Counted from the stretch's first letter, positions 52,448 through 61,447 are shown. The stretch: 64,000 nt of DNA from Planococcus donghaensis (GCF_001687665.2 NZ_CP016543.2:682001-746000); one strand, 5' to 3'. Notes: a model not told the origin generated them from the sequence alone. Program-made: numbers and translations.

Positions 52448-53713
52448 TTAAAATGCTTCCTCACTCGATGTATCTACCTTAGGATTATTTGAAGAGTTGA
52501 AAATTGCTTCATTTAAATCATTATTTTTCTTAGCAATAACTGTTGTACCAGTTAAGTCACCAGCAATATTAAGTGTGGTATGCCCCATATCAATGACCGG
52601 CCAAATTGCTGCTAAAATCGGAATGATTAGTAAAGGCATACCTAGCGCCTCGAGCAAGACAATAGACATCACGATTCCAGCGCCGCGAACTCCAGCTGCA
52701 CCGATGGATAAAACCAAACCTAGTAATACAAATTGAAGAATCATACTAAAGGTAATCGGAATGTTATAAAGGTTTGCAGCAAAAACGGATATGACACCAA
52801 TAGCAACCGCAAAACCATCCATATTTGCAGTTGCTCCAAAAGGAATAGTAAAACCGGATGTCTTTTGACTGATACCTAAATTATTTTTAGTTACCTGTAA
52901 TGAAACAGGAATAGTTGCAGTACTAGTGGAAGTGGTAAATGCGAAAAGCATTGATGGATAAATATTTCGGTAAAATCTTACTGGATTTAATCCAGTAGTT
53001 ACTTTTAAAATAATTGGATAAGCAATAAGTAGGACCAGGACGAGTGCAATATAATCAGCGACAACAAATTTGACGACAGCCGCTAGCATGTCAGATCCAA
53101 ACGTCCCAACGAGATTAGCTAATAGCGCCAGGATGCCATAAGGAGCAAGCAATATTATAAAGTTAGTCATTTTGAGCATGATATTAGCACTTTCGTTTAC
53201 AAAATTAGTGACTGTGAGTGTATTTTTTTCTCCTAATGTAAGCATTACTACACCGATAAAGACTGTGAAAAGGATAATTGGTAACATTTCCATATTCGCA
53301 AGTGATTGAAAGATGTTCGTCGGTATCCATGTCAGAAAATGTTCTACAAAGCTAAATTCTGCAGCTTCCACAGTTTCTCCATGATCTAATAGTGACTCTA
53401 GTCCTTTACCAGGCTGAACGATTAGTGCAATACCGACACCAAAAGATGTGGCTATGAAACTAGTAGTGATTAAATACAGTAGGAATCCTCCCCCAATTCT
53501 TCCTACTGACTTTGCATCTTTCATCTTTAAAACACCTGCAAGAACGGACGTAACAACTAAAGGAATGATTAACATTTTAAGTAGGTTAATAAATAAGCTT
53601 CCAACTGGTTCGAGATATTTTGCGTTTTCCCCGAGTATAAAACCGACTACAATACCAATTAACCCCCCAATTGCGATTTGCGTGTATAACGGCAAATTAA
53701 ACCACCATTTCAT
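52448..53713 (-). CDS. Dicarboxylate/amino acid:cation symporter (DAACS, GltP-like)
   Basis: A 421-residue membrane protein with eight helices and two re-entrant hairpins. Hallmarks: FAFTTSTSTATIPVSL (HP1 region), PFGATANMDGFAV (NMDG helix-7 motif), GVRGAGIVMSIVLL and the helix-8 DMGHTTLNIAGDLTGTTVIA. Family members import glutamate, aspartate, C4-dicarboxylates or neutral amino acids with Na+ or H+. AAAGGGGG precedes ATG 53713. First gene of the operon with the PLP enzyme, divergent from a LysR gene. The NMDG segment (GFA after it) differs from glutamate-specific members (NMDGT), so a different amino acid is possible. Confidence 0.93.
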   Translation of the reverse strand: MKWWFNLPLYTQIAIGGLIGIVVGFILGENAKYLEPVGSLFINLLKMLIIPLVVTSVLAGVLKMKDAKSVGRIGGGFLLYLITTSFIATSFGVGIALIVQPGKGLESLLDHGETVEAAEFSFVEHFLTWIPTNIFQSLANMEMLPIILFTVFIGVVMLTLGEKNTLTVTNFVNESANIMLKMTNFIILLAPYGILALLANLVGTFGSDMLAAVVKFVVADYIALVLVLLIAYPIILKVTTGLNPVRFYRNIYPSMLFAFTTSTSTATIPVSLQVTKNNLGISQKTSGFTIPFGATANMDGFAVAIGVISVFAANLYNIPITFSMILQFVLLGLVLSIGAAGVRGAGIVMSIVLLEALGMPLLIIPILAAIWPVIDMGHTTLNIAGDLTGTTVIAKKNNDLNEAIFNSSNNPKVDTSSEEAF

Positions 53714-53847
53714 TTCGCTTCCCCCTTTGTAAGAATATTTAGAAAAAACTTACTAACCACAGTATAAGAACTTAATCATATAGTGTAAAATTAAATTTAT
53801 AGCTATTAAATATAAGTAAAATAGATATATATATAGGGGTGGGAATT

Positions 53848-54750
53848 TTGAATTATGGCCAAATAGAATCTTTTCTCAGCATCATTAGGTTAGGCAGTTT
53901 ATCAAAAGCTGCGGAACAACTATACGTATCACAATCAACAATCAGCCAACGGCTTTACTCTATTGAAAAAGAATATGATGTAGTTCTCTTAAATCGAGAA
54001 AAAGGAGTGAAGAGTGTCACTCTAACGAACGAAGGAGAACGCTTTTATCAAATTGCCTTAAAATTTGAAGCATTGTATTCGGAAACGAAAAATTTGAAAG
54101 CTACTTCTGGTGAAGTTACGATTAGTATTGGAGCGGTAGATAGTGTTCATAACTATATTTTGAAGAATATATATTCAAAAATATTCCATGAAATCTCAGG
54201 GCTGCGATTGGCCATCCACACATACCAGTCTAATGAGATCTATTATTTGATTGATCAAAACAATATCGACATTGGATTTTCACTACAGGATCGCATCTTA
54301 AAAAACGTCAAAGTACAAAAGCTCTTCGAAGAACAGATGGTGATGATTAAGAAAAAGAAAGAAGGGTTATTTGAATTCGAAATGGATAATAGTTTGTTGA
54401 ACCCAAAGCATCAGCTCTATATCAACTGGGGAATGGATTACCAGGTTTGGCATGAAAAGCATTGGGGTCCAACGAATAATACTTTTATACAGATTGATAC
54501 AGCAAAAATGCTAGGAGATTTTTTAGAGGAAGAAATGTGGGCGATTGTTCCGGTTTCAATCGCTCGAGATTTTTATGCAAAAGGACAAATAGATGTATTT
54601 TTATTAAATGATCCACCTCCAAGTCGCTCTTGTTTTCAAGTAGAAAAAGGAGAAGTCAACAATCGTATTCGCCAAGTGAGTGAACTAATCCAAAGGTCGA
54701 AGTCAGAAATTGAAGAGCTGGTAAGACCATGGGATAGTAAGAACCATTAG
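53848..54750 (+). CDS. LysR family transcriptional regulator
   Basis: A ~300-residue LysR-type regulator. N-terminal winged helix (MNYGQIESFLSIIRLGSLSK, then LYVSQSTISQRLYSIEKEY) and a C-terminal periplasmic-binding-type effector domain. TTG 53848 follows AGGGGTG by ~6 bases; the GTG at 53839 overlaps the site. The 134-bp divergent gap to the symporter operon contains an AT-rich near-palindrome around TATAGCTATTA (53798-53812), a possible LysR site. It most likely activates the symporter/PLP operon in response to their substrate. Confidence 0.93.
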   Translation: MNYGQIESFLSIIRLGSLSKAAEQLYVSQSTISQRLYSIEKEYDVVLLNREKGVKSVTLTNEGERFYQIALKFEALYSETKNLKATSGEVTISIGAVDSVHNYILKNIYSKIFHEISGLRLAIHTYQSNEIYYLIDQNNIDIGFSLQDRILKNVKVQKLFEEQMVMIKKKKEGLFEFEMDNSLLNPKHQLYINWGMDYQVWHEKHWGPTNNTFIQIDTAKMLGDFLEEEMWAIVPVSIARDFYAKGQIDVFLLNDPPPSRSCFQVEKGEVNNRIRQVSELIQRSKSEIEELVRPWDSKNH

Positions 54751-55053
54751 AGCGCCGTATACTTATTTATAACAACGAAAAAAAACTCTGCATCTATTGC
54801 CTTGCTTTCGAGTAAGGTGATTTTTTATTTTTCAATTAGTATATAGTTTTGCAGAGTATCGACATTGAAAAACATCATTTTATAATATTAAATAGAATAT
54901 TCTGAAAAAACGCCAAACTGTCATTTTCTAGTGTATTAGAGTAGAATAGAGCTTGTCATAATTTTTACAATAAATTTACGTACGCTATTGGGTTCAAAAG
55001 TTTACTTCAATGTCCCAAAGTCCTTGTGAAGACCAACTATGAGAAGGTGCAAT
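54751..55053. other. Intergenic region LysR / LTA-synthase-like gene
   Basis: A 303-bp gap. It holds the LysR terminator and an AT-rich upstream region for the LTA-synthase-like gene. No other gene or RNA recognised. Confidence 0.6.
54799..54828 (+). terminator. Intrinsic terminator after LysR with UUCG tetraloop
   Basis: CCTTGCT-TTCG-AGTAAGG (one G-T pair), followed by TGA and six T residues. Confidence 0.8.
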
Positions 55054-57006
55054 ATGAAAATGATTAAAACTGACAATAAAAAAACCATGAATAAGTACGT
55101 ACCATTTTTTGCTTTAGCAGTTGTTATGCTATGGATAAAAACGTACGTATCACAAAAAACTCAATTTAAACTGGATGTTGATGGCACGCTCCAAGAAATG
55201 TTGCTGTTCATCAATCCGCTCGGATCTGCTTTATTACTATTAAGTTTATCGTTCTTCTTTAAGGGAGCACGAAAATACTGGTCACTCCTGTTAATTTATA
55301 CATTAATGTCGGTCATGTTATATGCGAACGTTGTGTATTACCGATTTTTCAGTGACTTCATAACATTGCCGACCCTGTTTCAAACACAAAATTTTGGTGA
55401 TTTAGGCGGCAGCGTAGTGACTTTAATCCAACCGACAGATGCTTTATTCTTTGTCGATGTCATTATTTTAAGTGTTCTTGTATTTTCGCAAAAACTTAAA
55501 AAAGAGTCGGGTAACTTTAAAACAAGAGCTATTTTACCGGTCATTACCGTTGCATTAGCCATTTCGTTCTTTAACTTAGCATTAGCGGAAAAAGACCGTC
55601 CGCAACTGTTAACGCGCGGCTTTGACCGAAACTACATTGTGAAATATTTGGGTATGTACAATTACGCTCTATATGACACGGTAGAAACCGTGAAAGCCTC
55701 TTCTCAACGAGTATTGGCCGATAGCGATGATAAAACAGAAGTATTGAACTACACAAAATCCAATTATGCTAAGCCAAATGAGGACTATTTTGGAGAGGCA
55801 GAAGGTATGAATGTTGTTTATTTGCATTTGGAATCGTTCCAAGAGTTCTTACTAAACTATGAGTTGGACGGAGAAGAAGTAACGCCATTTTTGAATTCAC
55901 TAATTGGTGATCAAAACACGTTGTATTTCGATAATTTCTTCCATCAGACGGCTCAAGGTAAAACTTCAGACGCAGAGTTTATGCTTGAAAATTCTTTGTT
56001 CGGATTGCCAAAAGGCTCAGCATTTATTACGAAAGGCCGTAATACTTACCAGGCTGCTCCGGCTATCTTAAAAGATAAAGGCTATACATCAGCTGTATTC
56101 CATGGCAACAACGGAACGTTTTGGAACCGAAATGAAGTTTATAAATCGTTTGGCTATGATTATTTCTTCGATATTGAATCGTATACCAATTTGACAGAAG
56201 AAGACATGGCAGAATATGGCGTTATGGATAAGCCGTTCTTTGAACAGTCAGGTGTCATGATGGAATCACTGCCTGAACCTTTCTATACGAAGCTATTAAC
56301 GGTTTCGCATCATTTTCCATATCACATGGACGAAGAGTTAACCACGATTGGAAAAGCGACAACGGGTGATTCAAGCGTGGATGATTATTTCCAAACAGCT
56401 CGCTATGCAGATGAAGCTATTGAGCAGTTCTTCACGCAACTAGAAGAGTCGGGTTTAACTGATAACACGATGATTGTAATGTACGGGGACCATTACGGAA
56501 TTTCCGATAACCACAATCAAGCGATGGAACAAATTCTTTCAAAAGAAATCACACCTGTTGAAAATGCGAACCTTCAACGAGTGCCATTGTTCATCCATGT
56601 ACCAGGCATGAAGGGCGGAATTGACCATACTTATGGTGGTCAAATCGACCTGTTACCGACAGTCCTGCATTTGCTTGGCGTTGAAACAGAAAATTACGTT
56701 CAATTTGGCGCAGACTTATTGTCTGAAGATCACGAGGAATTGGTGACTTTCAGAAATGGTGATTACGTAAGTCCAGATATTTATTCAATTGGTGAAAATT
56801 ATTACAATCCAGAAACTGGTTTGCCAATTGAAGACGAACAGCTTGAGCAAGCTGAGCAGTTGCAAAAGCAATCTAACTTCGAATTAGAACTGTCAGACCA
56901 ATTGGTCAATGGTGATTTGTTAAGGTTTTATACACCAGTCGGGTTCACACCGATTGACCCGTCCGACTATAGCTACCAAAGCACTTCATTAGAAGAAACT
57001 GAATAA
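55054..57006 (+). CDS. Lipoteichoic acid synthase-family protein (LtaS-like sulfatase)
   Basis: A 650-residue enzyme with five N-terminal membrane helices (~15-190) and an extracellular alkaline-phosphatase/sulfatase domain (~250-600). Metal and catalytic residues line up with Staphylococcus aureus LtaS: Glu260 (LHLESFQ), nucleophile Thr304 (GKTSDAEF), Asp479-His480 (MYGDHYG). Such enzymes polymerise glycerol phosphate from phosphatidylglycerol onto a glycolipid anchor to form LTA, or prime it. ATG 55054 follows GAGAAGGTG; ATG 55039 lies before it. The gene is alone; it could be the main LTA synthase or a stress paralogue, which the window cannot decide. Confidence 0.93.
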   Translation: MKMIKTDNKKTMNKYVPFFALAVVMLWIKTYVSQKTQFKLDVDGTLQEMLLFINPLGSALLLLSLSFFFKGARKYWSLLLIYTLMSVMLYANVVYYRFFSDFITLPTLFQTQNFGDLGGSVVTLIQPTDALFFVDVIILSVLVFSQKLKKESGNFKTRAILPVITVALAISFFNLALAEKDRPQLLTRGFDRNYIVKYLGMYNYALYDTVETVKASSQRVLADSDDKTEVLNYTKSNYAKPNEDYFGEAEGMNVVYLHLESFQEFLLNYELDGEEVTPFLNSLIGDQNTLYFDNFFHQTAQGKTSDAEFMLENSLFGLPKGSAFITKGRNTYQAAPAILKDKGYTSAVFHGNNGTFWNRNEVYKSFGYDYFFDIESYTNLTEEDMAEYGVMDKPFFEQSGVMMESLPEPFYTKLLTVSHHFPYHMDEELTTIGKATTGDSSVDDYFQTARYADEAIEQFFTQLEESGLTDNTMIVMYGDHYGISDNHNQAMEQILSKEITPVENANLQRVPLFIHVPGMKGGIDHTYGGQIDLLPTVLHLLGVETENYVQFGADLLSEDHEELVTFRNGDYVSPDIYSIGENYYNPETGLPIEDEQLEQAEQLQKQSNFELELSDQLVNGDLLRFYTPVGFTPIDPSDYSYQSTSLEETE

Positions 57007-57014
57007 GATACAAA

Positions 57015-57063
57015 TAAAAGCATCTCAACAAGCGATTTTTTCGCTTAGTGGGATGCTTTTTAT
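57015..57063. terminator. Bidirectional terminator between LtaS-like and DUF4256 genes
   Basis: AAAAGCATC...GATGCTTTTT outer stem with an inner AAGCG/CGCTT stem; T runs on both strands. Confidence 0.88.
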
Positions 57064-57065
57064 AG

Positions 57066-57629
57066 TTAAACTCGCAACAATCCTCTAAATCCTCTGGCCC
57101 CGTAATACGAATCGGCTCCATTATGATATAAGAAGACTTGGCCATAGCGGAAGTCACAGAACAAAGCACCGCCGCGATCTCTCACTTCTGCCGGTGTTAA
57201 CACCCAACTAGATGTTTTGGAATCAAAAGTGCCAAACTTTTGCAACGCACGGTATTGCTCTTCGCTTAAGAGTTCAATGCCCATATTTGAAGCCATAGTT
57301 ACCGCATTATTGTCAGGCTTGTTTTTCTTTCGGGCATCGAGTGCTTTCTGGTCGTAACAAACGCTTCTCCGGCCACTGGGGCTTTCTGCGGAACAATCAT
57401 AAAAAAGGTATTCATCGTTTGTTTGGTCAAACTCCACAACATCAGGTTCTCCGCCTGTCCGTTCCATTTCAAAAAGTGACCATAATTTGTCCGGGTGCGC
57501 TTCTAGTTTTTCTTGAATCGGTTCCCACTCGAGTGATTCGTGCCGGTTCATGTTTTGGTTGAAACGGTCTTTCAAACTAGCTAACAATTCATCGTGTTGC
57601 AGTGTGGATAAGGTTTTTTTCTCTGGCAT
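57066..57629 (-). CDS. DUF4256 domain-containing protein
   Basis: A 187-residue soluble protein covering the whole DUF4256 domain: KDRFNQNMNRHESLEWEPIQ, EMERTGGEPDVVEFD, YLFYDCSAESPSGRRSVCYD, LTPAEVRDRGGALFCDFRYG, then VFLYHNGADSYYGARGFRG. Widespread in Bacillota and Bacteroidota; function unknown. The conserved RHE, DCSxESP and DSYYGxRGFR motifs look catalytic or ligand-binding. AGGAGGTC precedes ATG 57629. Monocistronic, convergent with the LtaS-like gene. Confidence 0.9.
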   Translation of the reverse strand: MPEKKTLSTLQHDELLASLKDRFNQNMNRHESLEWEPIQEKLEAHPDKLWSLFEMERTGGEPDVVEFDQTNDEYLFYDCSAESPSGRRSVCYDQKALDARKKNKPDNNAVTMASNMGIELLSEEQYRALQKFGTFDSKTSSWVLTPAEVRDRGGALFCDFRYGQVFLYHNGADSYYGARGFRGLLRV

Positions 57630-57815
57630 TTCGTCGACCTCCTACTTTTTTTGAAGGATGAGAAGAATTTGCTTTTATTGTGGACCGTTGTTGGGGTTTT
57701 TGCAAATAAATTTGGAACGCAATATTATTATTGAGTTAAAAGTGACAGTCGAGACAGGCGATATCGGAGAAGGTTAAATGAAAAATGGAGCCCCTTCAAG
57801 GATTCCGTTTTATGT

Positions 57816-58205
57816 CTACTCTTTTTCAGTTAAGAACGTAATGATCAAAAATAGTAAGAACGCAAGCAACAGTAAACTACCGCCGACGATGAAAAAGACA
57901 GTAACAAAAGTCTCGTTCCAATTGAATGGATTTAAGTTATAGATCCACATGCCGCTAGTTAATGCTAAAGCACCGACCATCGCGAGCACACTATGTATAG
58001 CGACTAACTTTTTGAAACGAATGGTATAAACGCGGTAGAAAATACCCCAAGCAAATACCGACAGCCAGCCAACGAGCAAAATATGTGCATGAACTGGACG
58101 CAATCCATAATCCATTTCCCCGGCCATTTTAGATCCTAGAAACGTACCAAACAATCCAAAAACTGCTGAAAACTGGATTAAACGAAGACTCCACTTTTTT
58201 TCCAT
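57816..58205 (-). CDS. Four-helix membrane protein with haem-oxidase-like HAH motif
   Basis: A 129-residue protein with four membrane helices and short loops. Helix 2 begins RPVHAHILLVGWLSVFAWGI, and the short size and His-x-His at the helix start resemble a fragment of cytochrome oxidase or NO-reductase subunit I, as in small stand-alone proteins annotated cytochrome-c-oxidase-like. GGAGGT precedes ATG 58205; the longer frame to 58370 has no site. Whether it binds haem is unknown. Confidence 0.75.
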   Translation of the reverse strand: MEKKWSLRLIQFSAVFGLFGTFLGSKMAGEMDYGLRPVHAHILLVGWLSVFAWGIFYRVYTIRFKKLVAIHSVLAMVGALALTSGMWIYNLNPFNWNETFVTVFFIVGGSLLLLAFLLFLIITFLTEKE

Positions 58206-58586
58206 AGCAATACCTCCACTTTTAGTTAAAATCCGAGTAGGTGAAAAATTGATAACACCACTACTTATAATCATATCATGTACCATTGCATTAATTTTAT
58301 GAACAATTAGCAAACTGAAATCATGAAATAGGAAGATCAAGTTACCAGTGTCTTTACTTAGCAACGTCAAATTCTATCATTTGTTCTTCTACGAATAAAA
58401 CCACTACATTAATATCATTAAAAGCAGCGTCTTGTTCGATAGAATTTTCGTATGAAACTTGATATAGAAGTAAGAGAACTCATCGTTTATAGATTTATAT
58501 TGTGAAAGCCAGTCGGGAAAAAAGTAGAAAGAGAAGAAAAAAGGCTTTTCCAAGTCCAATTAGACCATGGAAAAGCCAAGATTGAC
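58206..58586. other. Intergenic region upstream of the four-helix gene
   Basis: A 381-bp gap. It contains the ABC-operon terminator at its left part (58537-58578) and the upstream region of the four-helix gene. No further gene or RNA was recognised. Confidence 0.6.
58537..58578 (-). terminator. Intrinsic terminator of the GntR-ABC operon
   Basis: GGCTTTTCCA/TGGAAAAGCC stem with a 15-base loop, followed on the minus strand by six T residues. Confidence 0.9.
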
Positions 58587-59297
58587 TTACAGTTTTATGA
58601 CGATTCGTCTCGTTAGCATCCGTATGAACAGGAGCAATACAGCAATCAACACTAACGAGCCGCCGATCGATAGTGCAATGCTAGCGCCGACAGAGTTATA
58701 GGGAATCCATGGTACGACAGAGTTGTTTACCCAGAAAAAGCTATTTAGACTTAATGCAGCAATTGCAATGGCGATAAAGCCGAATCCGATGATCCAACTA
58801 AAACGGTAATAACCCACCCCAATCAACCAACCGACCAAGTAATATGTGGTAACGTTTAAAAAAAACGTCGAGGTGGCTAGCAACCATCCAGAGGATAAAT
58901 CGAATACGGTATCGGTGTCTCGATTGATAGGCAATGGAGAAACACTCGAAATCAAGTATTCAATACCCGTAATCACAAGGGGAATGAGGGTGACCGCTAA
59001 TGCTAACGCAAAGACTGCCAAGACGGTCCCGATATAAAGGTCTTTGCGTGTAATGCCTTGTTGAACAAACTGTCCCATAAATCCATAGGCTGAAATAATC
59101 CCACAGACTAATAGGAATATAGCGACAGAATAGCTGGAGAAGACGAAAAACTCTTGAATGCGTGCATCATTTATCGAAACAATTACCAACCCAATGATAT
59201 GGGCAATAGTAACAAAAGAGAAAAACCACAAGCTCCATTTCAACTGTTCAGTAAAAAGGTCAACTGCGACTTTGGGATAAAGTTTAACTGGCTTCAT
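58587..59297 (-). CDS. ABC transporter membrane protein (YtrC/YtrD-type)
   Basis: A 236-residue protein with six membrane helices (~20-45, 55-78, 97-125, 145-165, 172-195, 205-230) and little loop sequence, starting one base after the ATP-binding gene's stop. No sequence motif identifies the substrate. It is the likely permease partner of the ATPase, forming an efflux or detoxification ABC transporter such as those controlled by YtrA-type GntR regulators. Function inferred from position. Confidence 0.82.
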   Translation of the reverse strand: MKPVKLYPKVAVDLFTEQLKWSLWFFSFVTIAHIIGLVIVSINDARIQEFFVFSSYSVAIFLLVCGIISAYGFMGQFVQQGITRKDLYIGTVLAVFALALAVTLIPLVITGIEYLISSVSPLPINRDTDTVFDLSSGWLLATSTFFLNVTTYYLVGWLIGVGYYRFSWIIGFGFIAIAIAALSLNSFFWVNNSVVPWIPYNSVGASIALSIGGSLVLIAVLLLFIRMLTRRIVIKL

Positions 59298-59298
59298 A

Positions 59299-60171
59299 TT
59301 AATGCGCCTCCTCTGTTAAATGAATAAACAGATCTTGCAACGATACGGGGCCAACTTCTAAACCTTGATCTTGTGCGGAAAGTCGATTTTGTTCGCTCAA
59401 GACGCCATAAGTCATGACCGATTTAGTACCGCCGAGCTTTTGCTCATTTAAAATCTCCATACCAGAAACAAAAGCATCAACTCGATCCGCAGCGCCTGTA
59501 ATCGAAACGCCTTGAGTAGAAATACTTTGGTAATCATTATCTAGCAGTATGCGCCCTTCATGAATTATGACAACATGGTCGAAAAGATAATCCATTTCTG
59601 AGACTAAGTGTGTCGAGAGAATAAAGGTACGGGGGTGTTCAGCTTGGTCTGCTAAAAGTTCTTCGTAAAAAATAACGCGTGTCGGCGCATCCATACCAAG
59701 ATAAACTTCATCAAAAATAGTAAGTGGTGTACGACTAGCAAGTCCAATGACGACATTTAATGCTGCTTGCATACCTTTAGACAGTTTGTTAATCGGTTTA
59801 TCTAATGGTAGCTTAAAACGCTCTAGTAAACGGTAGGCATAATCTTTATCGAAATTTGGTCGATAGCGCTCTGAAAACTTTAACATCATCGGAATATTTT
59901 CGTATTCTTCTTCGTAGTTTTTGGTGTAAATAAAAGAAACTTGCTGCATTTTGTTGGGATTTTCAAAGATAGGTTCGCCGTCAATTTCTACTTGGCCTGC
60001 TGTTGGCTCACGAAATGCTGCTAGTAAAGAAAGGAGGACAGTTTTGCCAGCGCCATTGCGTCCAATAAGACCATAAATCTTATCCGACTCAAATGTTAAA
60101 GAAATATCTTTTAACGCTTCCAATTTACCGAATTTTAACGTGACATTGCTCAATTTAGCCTCGACAGCCAT
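59299..60171 (-). CDS. ABC transporter ATP-binding protein (YtrB-like)
   Basis: A 290-residue ATPase. Walker A GRNGAGKT (37-44), signature LSKGMQAAL in place of LSGGQ, Walker B PLTIFDE and switch His in STHLVSEMD. It ends in a ~90-residue C-terminal extension. ATG 60171 overlaps the regulator's TGA (TGATG), which means translational coupling. Similar two-gene ABC systems behind YtrA-like regulators respond to cell-wall antibiotics or energy stress in Bacillota. The LSKGM signature is typical of this subgroup. Confidence 0.93.
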   Translation of the reverse strand: MAVEAKLSNVTLKFGKLEALKDISLTFESDKIYGLIGRNGAGKTVLLSLLAAFREPTAGQVEIDGEPIFENPNKMQQVSFIYTKNYEEEYENIPMMLKFSERYRPNFDKDYAYRLLERFKLPLDKPINKLSKGMQAALNVVIGLASRTPLTIFDEVYLGMDAPTRVIFYEELLADQAEHPRTFILSTHLVSEMDYLFDHVVIIHEGRILLDNDYQSISTQGVSITGAADRVDAFVSGMEILNEQKLGGTKSVMTYGVLSEQNRLSAQDQGLEVGPVSLQDLFIHLTEEAH

Positions 60172-60545
60172 CAAACTTCACGTCCTTTCGTGTTTTTTAT
60201 TAGTTCGATAATTTCAGCTTGTGTGATGCCAAGCTTGTTTGCTTCTTGAACGAGACCTTTGACGTAATTATCGACAAATGCCTCTTTTCGTTGGCCCATC
60301 AAAGTTTGTTTAGCACCTTCTGCGACAAACATGCCAATGCCTCTTTTCTTAAATAAAATCCCTTCCTCTACCAATTGATTGATTCCTTTTGAAACAGTTG
60401 CATGGTTAATTTTATAAAAGTTGACAAGTTGGTTGGTCGATGGGGCTTGATCGCCCTCTTTTAGTTGGTCGTTGACAATTTGATCTTCAATCAACTCACG
60501 AATTTGCAAAAAAATTGGCTTGTTTGAATCAAACGTATTACTCAC
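60171..60545 (-). CDS. GntR family transcriptional regulator (YtrA-like)
   Basis: A 124-residue short GntR protein of the YtrA subfamily: an N-terminal winged helix (NTFDSNKPIFLQIRELIEDQ, NHATVSKGINQLVEEGILFK) and a short helical tail for dimerisation instead of an effector domain. GTG 60545 has AAGGAGGTG 8 bases upstream; the longer frame to 60611 would run into the operator. It represses its own operon, probably through the 48-bp palindrome 22 bases upstream of the start. Confidence 0.93.
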   Translation of the reverse strand: MSNTFDSNKPIFLQIRELIEDQIVNDQLKEGDQAPSTNQLVNFYKINHATVSKGINQLVEEGILFKKRGIGMFVAEGAKQTLMGQRKEAFVDNYVKGLVQEANKLGITQAEIIELIKNTKGREV

Positions 60546-60566
60546 TAAAAAACACCTCCTTAACCG

Positions 60567-60614
60567 ACAATGTATTATGGTTATATACTTATGTATATAA
60601 CCATAATACATTGT
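60567..60614. promoter_or_regulatory. 48-bp near-perfect palindrome: YtrA-type operator
   Basis: Arms at 60567-60588 and 60593-60614 are exact 22-bp inverted complements (ACAATGTATTATGG...), spacer TTAT. It sits immediately upstream of the GntR gene, in its likely promoter. The rest of the 321-bp gap to the next gene shows no gene. Confidence 0.8.
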
Positions 60615-60866
60615 GAGTGATTTGTCAAATAGTTATTATATTTTTCTGAAAATTATTTTTAGTAAGATGTAAATAAAATGTTTCTCGCTCAATTACTATG
60701 CGCGATAGGGGAACAATAAGTAGAAATACGTTATTCAATTGTATCTGCCTGCTTTTACTTGCTCGTTCAAAAAAGACATTCAAGGGGGGAAAGCGTAAGT
60801 AACAGGATTAATTTTCAAATTCGATGGGTAAACAACAAGTAAATCTTTGGAAGTGGAGTGATCAGA

Positions 60867-61061
60867 ATGACGAGAAAAGGAACAGCAGGCAGAACGCAGG
60901 ATCAACAATCAGCACCTACAGAATCAGCAATTGATAAAGCCGTGAAGAAAACAAAAGAAGCTTTTGACAGTGAAAATGAAGCAACAGATTATGACGAAGC
61001 AACAGATGAAATGAAACAGGCGAAAGATCGTTCCAAGCATGTTTCCCCTAAAAAAGAATAA
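60867..61061 (+). CDS. Small hydrophilic acidic/basic protein of unknown function
   Basis: A 64-residue protein starting at ATG 60867, 7 bases after GTGGAGTG. Highly charged and low in hydrophobic residues: a basic start (TRKGTAGRTQ), an acidic helix (AFDSENEATDYDEATDE) and a basic end (KHVSPKKE). It is probably disordered. It may be a small stress or chaperone-like protein. No family recognised. Confidence 0.65.
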   Translation: MTRKGTAGRTQDQQSAPTESAIDKAVKKTKEAFDSENEATDYDEATDEMKQAKDRSKHVSPKKE

Positions 61062-61447
61062 AGTTCACTTATATACAAACTATTCAGACTAGTCATTTAC
61101 AAATATTGTTTTCTGTATTACAGTGACATTAAGAAGCGTATGGGAACAAGCCGATAGTTGTTCCATACGATGAAACGTTAACTCTCTATGCTGCCTAGTC
61201 TGCTTAAACTTCTTTCGAGGAGCTTTGTCCGTAGATAAAAGAGCCAGTTCATCCAGACAAGCAGTTTTGCTGTTGTCTTTTTGGACTGGCTTTTTTTGCA
61301 TGGTGCTTATAAAGGGAGAAAGTATGAAAGGTGCCAGGAACATAGAAAGATCAAAATCCGCGATACATCTACTGAATCCAGTAAGCCATTTAATAAAGTG
61401 TCCAGAAGAATTCTACACAGTAATTATAAAAAAAGGGGCGATTAATC
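61062..61447. other. Intergenic region with structured RNA-like elements
   Basis: A 386-bp gap without a gene. It contains a bulged hairpin at 61137-61169 (CGTATGG and AACAA arms) and a strong terminator at 61240-61298. The region could code for a small RNA or be a long leader. Confidence 0.5.
61240..61298 (+). terminator. Strong intrinsic terminator ahead of the acyl-CoA dehydrogenase gene
   Basis: AGCCAGT (61242-61248)/ACTGGCT (61285-61291) stem with an inner AGACAA-g-CAG/CTG-TTGTCT stem, then seven T residues. The nearest upstream gene ends ~180 bases away, so it may belong to an untranslated transcript. Confidence 0.8.

Noticed and set aside
57770..57815. Hairpin after the four-helix gene as terminator
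   Set aside because: Stem pairs are irregular (several mismatches), although the minus strand has a T run; not supported strongly enough.
60546..60611. Longer N-terminus of the GntR regulator
   Set aside because: It would be translated through the operator palindrome, while GTG 60545 has a perfect ribosome site.
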